64,000 nucleotides of DNA, from positions 1-64,000 of the forward strand of contig JACKIG010000018.1 in NCBI GenBank assembly GCA_020638595.1, given 5' to 3'. Both the position numbers and the translations under genes were made by a program. Position 1 is the first letter of the stretch. The number at the start of each line of letters is the position of its first letter. The notes beneath the pieces were generated by a model, which saw only the letters and a program-made list of their open reading frames with translations, ran no database searches and was not told the origin of the DNA. The DNA is from Rhodospirillaceae bacterium (GTDB lineage Bacteria > Pseudomonadota > Alphaproteobacteria > DSM-16000 > Inquilinaceae). Positions 37,101 through 52,100 of this stretch are shown here, one piece after another.

Positions 37101-40100
37101 TTCAGGCGGTGGCCTTCACCGACCTGACGACCGCATTGCGCACCACCGGCAGCAGTGGCGGCGTGCGGCGCGTCGATGTCACCAACAGCATGTTCGACGG
37201 CATCTCCGGTGTCGTCTTCGACCTGGACGGCGGGTCGTTCGCCGACACGTTCACCGTGTTCAACAACCGTATCATCATCGCCGATCTGGATGCCGATCTG
37301 CTGCGCCGGCCTTTCAACCGCGTCCTGAACGCCAGCGGCAACTTCTGGGGCGTCGAGGACGGCAGCCCCGAGGGCTTCCGCATCCTGTCGGAAACCGAGG
37401 TCGCCGAGCGCGTGGTCGACGGCAGTGGAACCGTCGTGTCCGGCCGGCTGGACTTCACGCCCTTCCTGACCAGCGCCGAGGATACGGATGCGGCCGACGG
37501 CTTCCAGGGTGATTTCAGTGAACTGTTCGTGACCACCCTGGGCGGGCAGTCGGGCAGCACCGGCCGCATCCAGGAGGGCATCGACCTCGTCAGCGGCAGC
37601 ACGGTGCTACTGGGCGCGGGCACCTTCGTCGATCCGACGCAGGTGGTCATCGGCGCCGACATCACCATCCAGGGCCAGGGCGCCGGCACGACCATCGTCA
37701 CGCCCGGTTTCGATACCGGCACCAGCGGGCGTTCGCGGGCCTGGTGGGTGGTGGAAGACGGCGTGGTTGCCGACATCAGCGGCTTCACCATGGACGGCAG
37801 CGGGCACCAGATCTTCACCGCGCTGATGCACCATGGTTCGGGCACGATCGACGAACTCGCGTTCGAGAACATCCGCTACAGCACCTATCTCGGCTTCGGC
37901 GTCATGGTCCGCGAGGACTATCTGACGCCGGGCGCCGGGACGCCGCGCGTCGTCAATGTCACCAATTCGACCTTCAGCAATATCGAACGGGTCGGCATCC
38001 ACTATTTCGACGACGGCACCACCGGCACGATCAGCGGCAACACCTACACCGGCAAGGGCGCTGTCGATGCGCTCGACTACGGGATCGAGCTGGGCGGCGG
38101 CGCGGTGGCCGACATCATCGCGAACACCATCACCAACAATATCGCGGAGGCGTCGACCGATCACTCGAGCTCGGCCGCTATCCTGATTTCGACGTATTTC
38201 GGGCCGGGAACGGCAGCGACCATCGAAAACAACGTGCTGACGGGCAACACGATCGGCGTGGCCGTCGGTTTCGACAGCTCCGACACCAGCGCCGTCACCA
38301 TCTTCAACAACGACTTGAGCGGCAACACGTTTGGCGTGACGTCAAGCGCACCGGTCGTCGATGCGTCCGGCAACTGGTGGGGCACGGATGACGAGGAGCA
38401 AGTCCGCGCGCTGACGAGCGGCGCGGTCGACTTCACGCCGTTCCTGACCAGCGGCGGCGACACGGATGTGGCCGACGGCTTCCAGGGCGATTTCTCCACG
38501 CTGTTCGTCACCGCCTTGGGTGAGCAGAGCGGCGGCATCGGCCGCATCCAGGAAGGCGTGGACCTGGTGAGCGGCAGCACGGTGCTGGTCGGTGCCGGAA
38601 CGTTTGTCGGCAACGTCGTCATCGACAAGACACTGACGCTGTCGGGCGCCAATGCGGGCATCGATCCCAACACGGGCACGCGCGGGCCCGAGACGATCAT
38701 CGTGCCGGGGACGTCGGACCTGGATGCCGTCATCGGCGTGACGGCGGACGGCGTGACCATCGACGGCGTGACCATCGACGGCGACAACACCGCACTGACC
38801 ACCGCGACGATCGACGACCACACCAACGGCAGCGATCCGGATGCCTATTACGGCGTCGCCAATACGGACAATGCCGGCACCTACACGGCGATCGACAACC
38901 TGACGATCACCAACAGCATCATTACCAACCTGACGGATGCGCCGGACGGCGGCTACGAGGGCTGGGGCGTGGTGTTGTGGACGCCGTCGGGCACGGCGAT
39001 GTCCGGCAACCTGATTTCCAACAGCCTGTTCGACTATGCGGGCGGGCGCTCGATCGTGCTGCTGTGGAACGGCTATGCCAGCGTTACGGACAACGTCATC
39101 CGCAACACGCCGGTCGGCATCTATTCGGAGAACATGTACCGGGCATCCGCCGGTCCATGGTCCTGGACGGGCAACCAGGTGTCGGCCAGCATCGCCGGCA
39201 TCTGGCACAACCTGGCCTATCAGGATGCGACAACGCTGACGATTGCCGGCAACACCGTCACTGCCGAAGCGGCACCGGCGGCCCTGGGCGTTGACGCGCG
39301 GCGCTGGGCCGGCGTGTGGGTCAGTTCGATCCAGAACGCCGTCGACGTCGTGATCCAGGACAACATCATCGACGCCATCGCGCTGGCCGGCAGCCGGCTG
39401 ACGACCGGCTATGAGATGTGGAACCTGCCCACGACGGCGGACATCGCCATCGAAGGCGGCACCGTCTCGCATGTCGACTACGGCGTCTGGGTGCAGAATT
39501 TCTCGCCGTCGTTCAATGCCGGCGGTGATACCGCGGTGACGATCACCGGCCTGACGCTGGAAGACTTCAATGCGGGCGGCGTGGGCGTCTTCGTCGACGA
39601 CGATCCGTCCGGCACGGCGTCCGTGTCGGCCAACCTGCTGAATACGCCCAATATCATCGACGGCGACGGCGGGATGGCGGTCGGCATCCTGGCCGAGGGG
39701 GCATTGGCCTCCCTCACCTTCACCGGCGCGACGCCGGTTCAGTTCGTCAATTTCGACGACCCGGGCCAGAACTACATCGCGCTGCGTGACGGCGCCATGG
39801 CTGGGCAGGAAATCGATGGCAGCGGGCTGACCTTCGAAGGCCTGACGGCTGCGGCACTGGGCGATGACGCGGCCGGCCGGGCAGCGGGCTTCAACCTCGA
39901 AGACCGCATCGAACACTACCTCGACAACGAGGGCGTCGGGTTCGTTCGCCTGGATGCCGACCGGATCTGGGCCACCGTCTCCGACAACCACACCACCAAT
40001 CCGGGCGCCGTGCGCCGCGCGGTGGAGCAGAGCGTGCCCGGCGGCACGGTGTTCCTGGCCGACGACGTCTTCCAGGAAGACGGCCAGATCGTGATCGCCG

Positions 40101-43100
40101 ACACCCTCACCGTTCGCGGCGAGGGCATGGACGCGACCGTCGTGCAGTCGGTGTTCGATACCGGGTCCTCGGGCGACAACCGGGCATGGTGGCTGGTGGA
40201 TACGGGCGTGGAGTTCCACCTGAGCGGCCTGACCCTGGACGGCAACGGCCAGCAGGTCTACCAGGCGATCCGCCACAAGGGCAGCGGCACCGTCGATGGT
40301 GTCCGTTTCACCGACATCCAGTTCAATGCGGGCGGCCCGACCTATCAGGGGACGGCCATTGCTGCGTTCGGCGATGGTGCGGTGGATGTCACCGGCTCTG
40401 TCTTCGAAGACATCGGGCGCGTCGGCGTCCTGTACTACGGCGCCGGCGTCAGCGGCAGCGTCTTCTCCGGCAATACCTATACCGGCAAGGGCGCGGGCGA
40501 CTGGCTGGACTATGCGCTGGACATCAGCAACGGCGCCCAGGTGACAGTCACCGCCAACACGATCACCAACAACCTGGGCGTGGCGTCGTCCGATAGTTCG
40601 ACCTCGGCCGGCATTCTGGTCTCGACCTTCTTCGGGCCGGGGACCTCCGCGCTCATTCAGAACAACTTCATCACCGGCAATTCGACCGGCGTGTTCGTTG
40701 GTTTCGATGCGTCGGATACCAGCACAGTCACCGTTTTCAACAACGACCTGTCCGGCAATGGTGCCGGTGTCCGCAGCACGGCGGCCCTCGTCGACGCATC
40801 GGGCAACTGGTGGGGCACGGATGTCGAGGCAGACGTCCTGGCGCTGACCAGCGGCGCGGTCGACTTCACCCCGTTCCTGGTGAGCGGCACGGACGGGGAT
40901 GACCTGGCATCGACCGGCTTCCAGGGCGACTTCTCGACGCTGTTCGTCACCACGCTGGGCGAGCAGAGCGGCAGCGTCGGCCGCATCCAGGAAGGTGTGG
41001 ACCTGGTGACGGCCAGCCGCGTGATCGTGGGGGCCGGCAGCTATATCGAGACGGTGCTGATCGACAAGTCGCTGGAGCTGGTTGGGGCGAACAACGAGCA
41101 CGTGAGCCCGGACGACATCCTCCGCGGGGCAGAGAGCGCGATCATCGGCGGCATCCAGGTGGGTGCCGGCATCAGCGGCGTGACCATCGACGGCCTCAGC
41201 ATCATCGATGGGGCGGCCATCCTGGGTGAGACGGCGGGTATCTATCTGAACAACAACGCCGACGACGTCACCATCGCCAACACGATCTTCACGCGCACGG
41301 GTGCGCCCGGCTTGGCGCGCGGCATCATCACGTCCGGCGCCGGGGTGTCCCATGTGGACATCACCGACAACAGCTTCACCGGCTGGGCGACCGGCGTCTA
41401 TGTGAACCCCAATGCCGATGACGTGGAGGTCGGCGGCAACCTGTTCGACGGCAACACCGTCGGCATGTCGGTCGACGGCCCGTCTGGGGCGGGCGGCGTC
41501 ACCATCGACGGCAACACCTTCACGAACAGCACGTTCGAGGGGCTGGGCATCGGCCCCGATGCGGCGCCGACGATCCAGAACAACCACTTCGCCGACAACG
41601 CCGTGCATATCGGCGTGTACGGCACGGGGTCCGTGCCCGACATCAATACGCTTCTGGGCGCGGGCAACACCTTCGACCGCTGGGTGACGATCAGCGCCGG
41701 CCAGGGCGGGGCGTGGGACCGGCAGGCGGGGTCCGTCTACGGGATGATCCAGCCGGCGATCGACGATGCCGGCATCGGCGCCACCGTGCTGGTGGGCCCG
41801 GGGACCTATGCGGAAAGCCCGCTGATCGACAAGTCGCTGACGCTGACTTCGGACCAGGGGCGCGATGCCACCTTCATCCAGCTGCAGACGGGGCCGACCT
41901 ATCTGGGCTCGCTGACGATCGGCGGCGACGACGTCACGGTCGACGGGTTCACCATCATCGGGCGGGACGGTACGCCGGGGCAGATCGGCGCGGCGAACAT
42001 CTGGGTGATGGCGGGGCTGAACGAGATCGTCATCTCCAACAACCGCTTCCAGGTGGGGCAGTTCGACGCCGGCAGCACCAACGGCGAAGACGGCATCGGC
42101 ATCCTGACGACCTATGACGTCAGCGGCACGAACGACGTGGCCAGCCTGACGGTGACGGGCAACATCTTCGAACCGCTGAACGGCAGCGGACGGCGGGCGT
42201 TCTACATCAACCCGGGGGTGCAGGACTTCGAGTTCTCGAACAACAGCATCCTGGGCAACTTCACCAGCACGGCGATCACGCAGGCCAGGAACGGGCTGGT
42301 GGCGTACAACACCGTCACGGGCAACGGCAGCTCGGCGACGCTCGCCACCTGGGGGTATCCGGATCCGGACGTCTTCGGCCGGACGACGTTCCGCGGCAAC
42401 ACGATCTCGGGCACGGCCGCGGGCCTCATCGTGTACGAGACCAACAACGTCACGATCGAGCATAATTTCATCGACGACGTCGGCACCGGTATCCGGGTTC
42501 TGGATCTCGGAAGCTTCAGCGGCGACCTCGACGGGTCGACGATCACGATCTCCGACAACAGCGTCACCAATGTTGCCGGCCTGCTGGTCGAGAATACCTA
42601 TTCGACCACGGTGAACGCCTCGGGCAACTGGTGGGATTCCACGGACGAGTCGGTCATCGCCGGGCGGATGTCCGCCCTGGTCGACTTCACGCCGTTCCTC
42701 ATGAGTGGCACGGACACGGATAGCCTGGCGTCGACCGGCTTCCAGGGTGATTTCTCGACCCTGTTCGTCACCACGCTGGGCGAGCAGACCGGCAGCACGG
42801 GCCGCATCCAGGAAGGTATCGACCTGGTCACGGCGAGCACCGTGATCCTCGGTGCCGGAACCTTCACCGATCCGGCCCAGGTGGTGGTCGACAAGGACGT
42901 GGTCATCTACGGCCAGGGGCCGGGGACGACCATCATCACGCCCGGATTCGACACCGGCAGCAGCGGCAATGCGCGCGGGTGGTGGCTGGTCGAGAGCGGC
43001 GTCGACCTCCAGCTCTCCGACGTGACCTTCGACGGTGCGGGGCACCTCGTCTGGCAGGCGATCCGCCACCAGGGGTCGGGCAGCATCGACAACGTCGCGT

Positions 43101-46100
43101 TCCAGAACATCCTGTTCAATCCGTCCTCCAGCTATGCGGGCACGGCGGTGGCCGCGTTCGGCACCGGCGCGGTGGACGTCACCAATTCCACGTTCACGAA
43201 TATCGGCCGCATCGGCGTGCAGTATTTCGGGGACGGCGTGGACGGCAGCGTGTTCGCCGGCAACACCTACACCGGCAAGGGTGCCGGCGACTGGCTGGAC
43301 TACGCGCTGGATATCGGCAGTGGTGCGGAGGTCACGGTCCTGAACAACCGCGTCGAGAACAATCTCGGCGTGGCCGACAGCGACGGCTCGATCTCCGCCG
43401 GGTTCCTGGTCAGCACCTATTACGGCCTGGGGACGGGCGCCGTGTTCGGCGGCAATACGCTGGAAGACAACACCGTCGGCATCGCCGTCGGCTATAACTC
43501 GGCAGACGAGAGCACGGTTCAGTTCCTGGCCGACGGTACCGTGGTCGGGGCCTACACGGTGGCGGGCGCCAACACCTTCATCGGCGGTGACACCGGCATC
43601 TTCTTCTCCGGCAACGGGCAGGCGATCGTCGGCGACACCTTCGCCGACGCCGTGTTCCGCGGCCAGAGCGACCTGTTCATCCAGCTGCACAACGATGCGC
43701 TGTCCGACCCCGGCACGGTCCGCGTGCTGGATGCCTCCGGCGTCAGCTTCTTCACGGATACGGCCGGGACGACGGCGGCCACCGGCTTCGAGATCGAGGC
43801 CGGGCTGGAGCACTTCCTCGACGATCCCGACAAGGACCTGATCGACTACACGTCCGCCGGCGGCGGGCTGTTCGTGACCGACGGCAACAGCATCCAGCTT
43901 GCCGTCGACGCCGCCGGTGCCATCGGCGGCGCGCAGACGGTGACGGTGGGCGCCGGCAATTTCGGGGGCCGCATCCGCATCGACTTCAACGACATCACCC
44001 TGTTGGCCGACCCGACGCTGGGCGACGGCGCCGTGGTGATCGACGCGGCGACGTCCGATGCGTTCGGGCGCGCGCCCAACGGCGTGCTGGGCAGCGGCGC
44101 CATCGCCGGCATCGACCCGGTGGCCATCTGGGTCGGCCGCGAGGACGGCGCGGGCGGCGGCACGCTGACCGGCGTGACCATCGACGGCTTCACCTTCCAG
44201 CAAAGCACGGCGGGCGACTTCGTCGGCGTCTTCGTCGAGGCCAACGAACAGCGTGTCGGCACGGTGCGGATCCTGGCCAACACCTTCGACGGGCTGACCA
44301 CGGCGATCGGGTCGCGGCGCGACGTGCCGGGGCTGGGCGTCGACAACCTGATCGTCCGCAACAACTTCTTCGATGGCATCACCGGGACGGTGTTCGACTT
44401 CCGCACCGGTTCCGTCGCCAACCAGTACGAGGTGTTCAACAACCAGGTGATCCTGGCGGACCTGGGCGGTGTATTGGTGCGTCGTGGCGCGACGACCGTG
44501 CTGCAGGCCAGCGGCAATTTCTGGGGCGTGGCCGACGGTGGCGGTTTCGTGGCTCTGAGCGAACAGCAGATCGCGGAGCGCATGGTCGACCAGAACGGCG
44601 CCATTGCGACCCAGCGCGTCGACTTCACACCCTACCTCGATATCGGCGGCGATACCGACGCGGGGACGCGCGGCTATCAGGGCGACTACTCCACCCTGCA
44701 TGTCTCCGCCCTCGGCTCCCAGGTCGGGACCGTCGGGCGTATCCAGGAAGGCGTGAACCTGCTGTCGGCCAGCACCTTGCTGATCGAAGCCGGGACCTAT
44801 TTCGAATCCAACATCACGGTCGGCCTGTCGGCCACCATCCTCGGCAACGGCGCCTCCCGCGCCGACGTGATCATCGCGCCGGAGGCGGAAGACAGCCACG
44901 ACAGCAGCACCTTCGGCGGCGTCGCGCAGAACGCCTTCATCATCGCGGCCGACAACGTGACGATCGGCAACCTGACCATCGACGGGCAGGCCAATCCCAC
45001 TCTGACGGCGGGGCGCAACAACTTCCGCACCGGCATCACCCATGACAACACCGCCGGCGATTTCGGCGGGCTGGTGGTGGACAATGTGGAGATCCGCAAC
45101 GTCTTCCGGCGCGGCATCCAGATCTTCGGTGACGGCAGCTTCACCAGCGTCGGCAATGTCGTGCGCAATTCGACCATCACCAATGTCGAACAGCGCGCCG
45201 GCATCCTGGTCGCCTATGCCGAAGCGCTGCTGGAAGACAACATCATCACCGGCGTGAACGAAGGCATCCACGTCTTCAACTTCGGTGGCGATGTGCCGGT
45301 CACGGTCAGGCGCAACCAGATCACGCCCAACGCCGGCGGCCTGGGCATGCAGCTGGTGGGCCTGGGCACCGGGTCGATGATCGGCGGCGCCACGGACGCC
45401 GACGGCAACGTGATCAGTCTCGAGACGACGACGGACGGCGAAATCGGGATGATCGTCCAGTACACCGATCACACGGTGTATGTGGATCACAACACCATCA
45501 CCGCCGACGGCACCGATGTCGCCATCTGGCTGTTCCACAACGAGGATGACAGCGCGTTCCCGATGGTCCGCAACAACACGCTGACCTCCACGGACAGCGT
45601 GTCCGGCGGCTTCGGCGAGGGCGTCGGCATCTTCATGACAGAGGACGGCACCTTCTTCGGTGACGAGGACGGCGCCGGCTACGCCGCACTGGAAGGCAAC
45701 AGGATCACCGGGTTCGACCGCGGCATCCAGCTGTACCGCAGCGGCGGGGCGACTGGGACGGCGCGCGAACTGGCGGCCAGCCTGACCGGCAATACCATCA
45801 CGTCCAGCGTCGACGGCATCGGCATCCATATGGTCGACGAGGGCAATGCCGGTACCGGGCCCGCGTCTCTGGCCTTTATGGGCGGCACCACCATCGACGG
45901 CGGCGTCGACGGCCTGGTCGTCTCGGGTGAAAACACCCTCCTGGTTGGCGATACGCTGGCCGACACCGTGTTCACCAACCAGACGGGTGACTTCGTCCGC
46001 TTCGAAAACGCAGCCCTGTTCGAGCCGGGACAGCCGACGGTCATCGATGCCACGGGCGTCGATTTCGACGGGCTGACCGATCCGCTCCAGATCGAGAGCC

Positions 46101-49100
46101 GCGTGGTCCACTACCTCGACACCGGCGATGTCGGCCTGTTGTACTACGGGGCGTTGGCAGTCACCGACGGCAACAGCATCCAGCTGGCGGTGAACGCGGC
46201 CGGGGCGTTGGGCGGTCCGCAGACCGTAACCGTGGGCGCCGGGACGTTCGGCGGCAGCGTCGAGGTGTGGGTGGACGACCTGACCCTGGTGGGTGCCGGC
46301 GTCGGCAACACCATCATCGACGTGACCGACCCCGATGCTTTCAGCAACTTCGCGACCAACCTCGACACCGGCTTCGTCATCGGCGACCTGGCCGAGGGCC
46401 CCAGTGGCGGAAGCCTGCTGGACCACGTGACCGTCACCGGCTTCACCTTCGACGGCAGCGCGGACCCGGCCGGAACCACCGGTATCTACGTTGCCACGGA
46501 AGGCTTCGATACCCAGGACATCACGCTCGACGCGCTCGGCTTCTACGACCTGGGCACCGGCCTGCGTACCGGGCGGGAGAGCGGCGACGGCTTCATCCGC
46601 CGGGTCGACCTGACCAATAGCTTCCTGGAGGGGATCACCGACTACGTCTTCGATCTGGAGACCGGGACCTATACCGACACCTTCACGGTGTTCGAGAACC
46701 GCATCGTCGCCGCCGATCTCGGCACCGTGCTGCTGCGGCGCGGCTACGACCGGCCCTTGCAGGCCAGCGGCAACTTCTGGGGCGTCGTCGACGGCAGCGA
46801 ACGCCGCATGACGGAGGCGGAGATCGCTGCGCGGGTGGTCGACGAGAACGGTGTCGTCGATTCCGACCGCATGGACTTCACGCCGTTCTTGATGAACGGC
46901 GCGGACACCAATGGCGACGTGGCGAACGGCTTCCAGGGTGATTTCAGCGAGTTGTTCGTCTCCGCGCTCGGCGCGCAGTTGGGTGGCACCGGCCGCATCC
47001 AGGAAGGCATCGACCTGGTCAGCAACAGCACCGTGCTGGTGGGTGCGGGCACCTTCGTGGAGAATGTCCACATCTACAAGGCGTTGGAGCTGATCGGCAC
47101 GGTCGACGGGAGCGACACACCGCTGACGATCCTTCAGCCCGACAGCGGCGTCGGCATCCTGATCGACGACTCCGCGGGGATGTTCGAAGTCACCGACGCG
47201 GTACTGATCGAGAACTTCGTGTTCCAGGGCGACAACGCGACCGTCGACCCGACGACCTATGGCATCCGTGTGGAAGACAATGCCGTCTTCGATACGCTGA
47301 CCGTCGACAACGCTTCGTTCAGCGGCTGGACCTACATCGCCTACTACCAGGAAGGCAACCCGGTCACGGGCCAGGGGATCGACCACACCATCCTCAACGA
47401 CCTGCACTTCCAGGACAATGGCCGCGCCAACAGCGGCGGCACCGGCGACATCAGCTTCTGGGAGTTCAATGAGGACGCAACGCTGACCAATCTGACCCTG
47501 GTCGGGTCGCGTGACGGCGTGAATTCGTTCGAACGCTCGGGTATCCAGTTCCGCGGCGTCGGCGGCGGTGACGGCGCCGGTGTCATGGACGCGGGCACCG
47601 TGGTCCTGAGCAATGTCGACATCTCGGGTACCTACCAGACCCAGATGATCGGCATCCAGCGGTACCTGGACGTCTCGGACTTCAGCTTCACCGACGTCGC
47701 CCTGGGTGGCGCCGCGTCGGGGATCACCGGCAGCTTCGGTGCGGCCCTGCGCTTCGACCTGGTGGGGCAGGTGGGGGCCGGGTCGACGATCGACCTCGGC
47801 AACATGCATTTCCGCGGCGGCGGTGCCGCCGGGGCGCTGCCGAACGACATCGAGTTCGCGCCGGACAACAGCTTTTCGTATCTCACGGCGGATGCCACCG
47901 ACACGATCTGGGATGGTACGGATGCCGACGACCTGACGCGGGCGCAGCTGTTCGACGTCGAAGACCGCATCCTGCATGCTCTCGACTTCAACGCGACGCA
48001 CAGCCACATCCACAACGGCCTGGCTGTCGTGCGCGCCGACAATGTCTACGTGACGCAGAACAGCGGCAGCATCCAGCGCGGCGTCGATGCGGCGTCGGCG
48101 GGGTGGACCGTCAATGTCGACGACGGGACGTTCACCGAGAACGTGGTGATCGACAAGTCGCTGACCCTGCTGGGCAACGGTACGACGGCGACCACCGTCC
48201 TGATGGGCACGGGCAGCGGCATCGGCTTTGCTGTGGCGGCGGACGATGTCACGATCGACGGCTTCATCGTCGAGAACTTCGTCAACGGCATCAGCCCGAC
48301 CACCAGCGTGGCCAACCTGACGCTGAACGACGTGCTGGCGCGGGACAACACCTCCGGCTTCCGTGTGGGCAGCGGCGTCACGGTCGACGGTCTGACGGTG
48401 ACTGACAGCCACTTCGACAGCAACACCTTCGGCTGGTACCTGGCCAAGGACAACGGGACGTTCGGCAACCCGGTGGCGGACGCATCGACGGTGACGAATG
48501 TCGTGGTGACGGACACCACCTTCGACGACAACGCGCTGAAGGGCATCTATGCCGAGAAGCTGGACAACGCGATCTTCACCGGCATCGACGTCATCGGCAG
48601 CGGCATCGACGCCGGGTATGCGTTCAATGCCGGTATCGACATCAATCTCAAGAACGGCATCTACGACACCATCACCTTCATCGACCTGACAGTCACCGGC
48701 TCGGGCCTGAACGGCACCGGGACGGGGACGGCAGTGTGGATCAAGGCCAGGGACGACGGCGCGACGTACGGCGCCTACCCGGCCTCGCTGTCCGGCGTGA
48801 CCATTCAGGGCAGCCGCATCGAAGCCGCCGGCGATATCGCGCTGCGGATCGACAACAATGTTGATGGTGTCCTGGTCGACGGTTCGACGATCTCCGGACC
48901 GGCCGCCATCCATTCCGAGGGCGGCGTCGAGGGGCTGACCTTCACCGGCAACACGATCGCGTCGACGGGGGCGCTCACCGGGGCGACGCCGGGCGATGGC
49001 TATGGCATCGGCCTGTTCGATGTCGCCGGCGGCATCAGCCTGACCGACAACGACATCACGTTGAACGCAGCCGGCATCGGCCTTTCGGTCGACACGCCGA

Positions 49101-52100
49101 ATGCGGCACTGGTGACGATCGGGGTGGACAACACCTTCGACGGTGGCACCGACGGCATGGTGTTCAGCGGCCCGGCGATGGACTTCGCCGGCACGCCGAC
49201 GCTGGAAAACACGGCATTCACCGGTCAGACGGGCGACTATGTCCGCCTGGTCAATGGCGCCTTCTTCCAGCCCGGGGAACCCACGATCATCGACGCAACG
49301 GCGGTCCGTTTCGACGGCGTCACCTGGGCGTCGGCGACGCCGCTGCAGCAGGCGACGATCGAAGACAAGGTCGTGCACTATCTCGATACGGGCAACGTGG
49401 GCCTGCTGTTCTTCGGCAGCCTGGTCGTCAACGACGGCGGCAGCATCCAGCTTGCGGTGAATGCGGCCGGCCTGCTGGGCGGCGCACAGACGATCACCGT
49501 CAATCCGGGCACCTATGGCGGCAGCGTCGAGGTGTGGGTCGACGGGCTCAAGCTTGAAGGTGTCGCGGGCGCCACCATCAACACCTCCGTCGCCGACCTG
49601 TTCGCGAACAACGGCGATGTGGGCAACGGCTTCTATGTGGCCGATCTCGGCGATATCGGTGACGGCAGTGCCGAGGCGGCGCTGTCGGACGCACACACGA
49701 CGAATGGCCGCGTGGTCAGTGGCGTCAACATCGACCCGTTCACCATCACCGGCTCGGGCATCGGCATCGAACTGGGCGGTGCCACCGCCCTTGGTGCGGC
49801 GCCGGACGCGGCGGTCGACACGGTCGTCGACGGCAATACGGTCGACGTCGCCGGCCACGGCATCGTGGTCCACACCGTCGGCGGCACGACGACGCTGACG
49901 AACAACGACGTCACCGCGGGCGGCCACGGCATCCTGTTCACGCGGGTGCTGGCGGACGTGACGGTCGATATCCGCAGCAACACGGTCGACGCCGGCCGGG
50001 ATGGCATTCGCTTCAACGGTGCCATCGACGATGCGACGATTGCGGTCGGGACGTTGTGGGACCCGAACACGATCACGGCGGACGACTCCGGCGTCGTGTT
50101 CGTCCAGTCGGTGCTTTCCGACAGCTACATCACCGTGAGCGGCAACCAGATCACGGCGGGGCCCAGCCTCGGCGATCGCGGCGTCGAATTCCGCAACGGC
50201 ATCGAAGACAGCTTCGTCTGGGTCAGCCTCAATGCGATCGGTGCCGGCGATGACGGTATCGCCTTCTACGACCTCAACGGCGGGGCGAACGGCAGCGGCG
50301 TCCGGGCGATCGCGGGCAACAGCGCCGTCATCGTGACCGGCAACGTCATCGGGACGGAGGCCGACCCGGTCGGCCAGGAGGGCCTGGACTTCGACGAGAT
50401 CACCGGCACCTCCGCCGTGGTCATCATGGGCAACACGATCTACGCGGCCCGCGACGGCATGCAGTTCGACCGCGACATCGACACGACCGGCATCGCCTAC
50501 GCCACCCCTGGGGTTGGCCTGCAGTCCATCGGTTCGGTTGCCGTGCTGGACAACGAAGTTTTCGCCGGCCGTCATGGCGCGTTCTTCGACAACGAGATCG
50601 CAGGTTCGGACATCGTCTTCGGCGAGAACGATTTCGGATCCGATGCCGACCCCCTGGGCGGCGACGGCGTCCGGTTCAACCGGATCAGCGGCGATGCGGT
50701 GGTCAGTTTCGAACGCGAGCACATCGATGCGGCGGGCAATGGCGTCTCCGTCACCGGCGGCATCGTGGACACAGCCAGCCTGGACTTCCGCCAGGCGCGC
50801 GTGCCGACCATCGCGGACGGGCGTGACACCGATATCAATGCCGGCGGCATCGCCGTCGACGTCACCAACCTGCAGTCGCCGACGACGCTCAGCTTTGCGG
50901 GCGGCAGCTTCACGGGCGGGGATGTCGCGCTCAACGTCGACAATACCGGCCTGCCGGCCGGCACCGCGGGCACGGTGGCGTTCAGCAACGCCCCGCTGTT
51001 CTCGGTGACGAACCCCGGCGGTACGGTGGCGCAGTTCCTGACCGACGGTACCGGACCGGGCATCAGTATCGACTTCGGCACGGCGACGGCCGGCTTCAGC
51101 GGCGGCGCCAACGGCATCGTCTTCTCCGGCACCGGCATCGACATCCTGGGCGGCGGTTCCGGCTTCGGCGGCAGCCTGGGGTCGATCGTGTTCGACGGCC
51201 AGACGGACCAGTTCGTGTCGCTGGTCAACGGTGCGGAGTTCGCGCCGGGCAACCCGACGGTGATCGACGCCAGCTCCGTCGACTTCGACGGCGCCGACCT
51301 GGCGGACCCGCCGGCGGTTGCCACCCTGGAAGCCAAGCTGACGCACTTCCTCGACAGCGGCGCCGACGGGCTGCTGTACCTTGGCGAGATCATCGGCGTT
51401 GCCGATGGCCAGAGCATCCAGCTGGCGGTGAATGCGGCGGAGCATGCCCGCTTCGCCCTCAACGACGTGGGCGCGGTGACGCAGGTGGCCGTCGGGTCCG
51501 GCACCTACGGCGGCAATATCGAGCTGTGGGTCGACGACCTGAAGCTGACGGGCGTGGACACCGGCGGCGGCGACCCGGTGATCGACCTGGTGAACGGCGG
51601 CAACGGCGGTGTCGACCCGTACTCCAACAACTCGGGCTCCCAGCCCCATGCCTTCCTGGTCGGCGATTTCGGGGTGATCGGCGACGGGACTTCCGGCGAC
51701 GTTGCGGGGCAGGCGTTCGGCTCTTACGCCAATGGCAACGACGTCAGCGGCGTGTCGATCGATCCGTTCACCGTGCTGGGTGACGGCACGACGGCATCCT
51801 CCGGGATCATCCTTGGCCTGCCGGAAGTCCCCGGTATCTCGCCGGCAAGTGTCGCCATCGACACGACCGTCGACGGCAATACGCTGGGGACCGCCGCGGC
51901 GCCGCTGGGCACCGGCATCGTCGTCAACGCCATCGGCGGCACGACGACAATCATCAACAATGCCATCGTCGCCTACGGGCACGGCATCCGGTTCGTCACG
52001 GCGCTCAGCGACGGCCAGGTCGTCGCCATCCACGACAACGTCATCGCGGCCAACGAGGATGACGATGACGAAGGCAGCGGCATCTACTTCGCCGCGGTGG

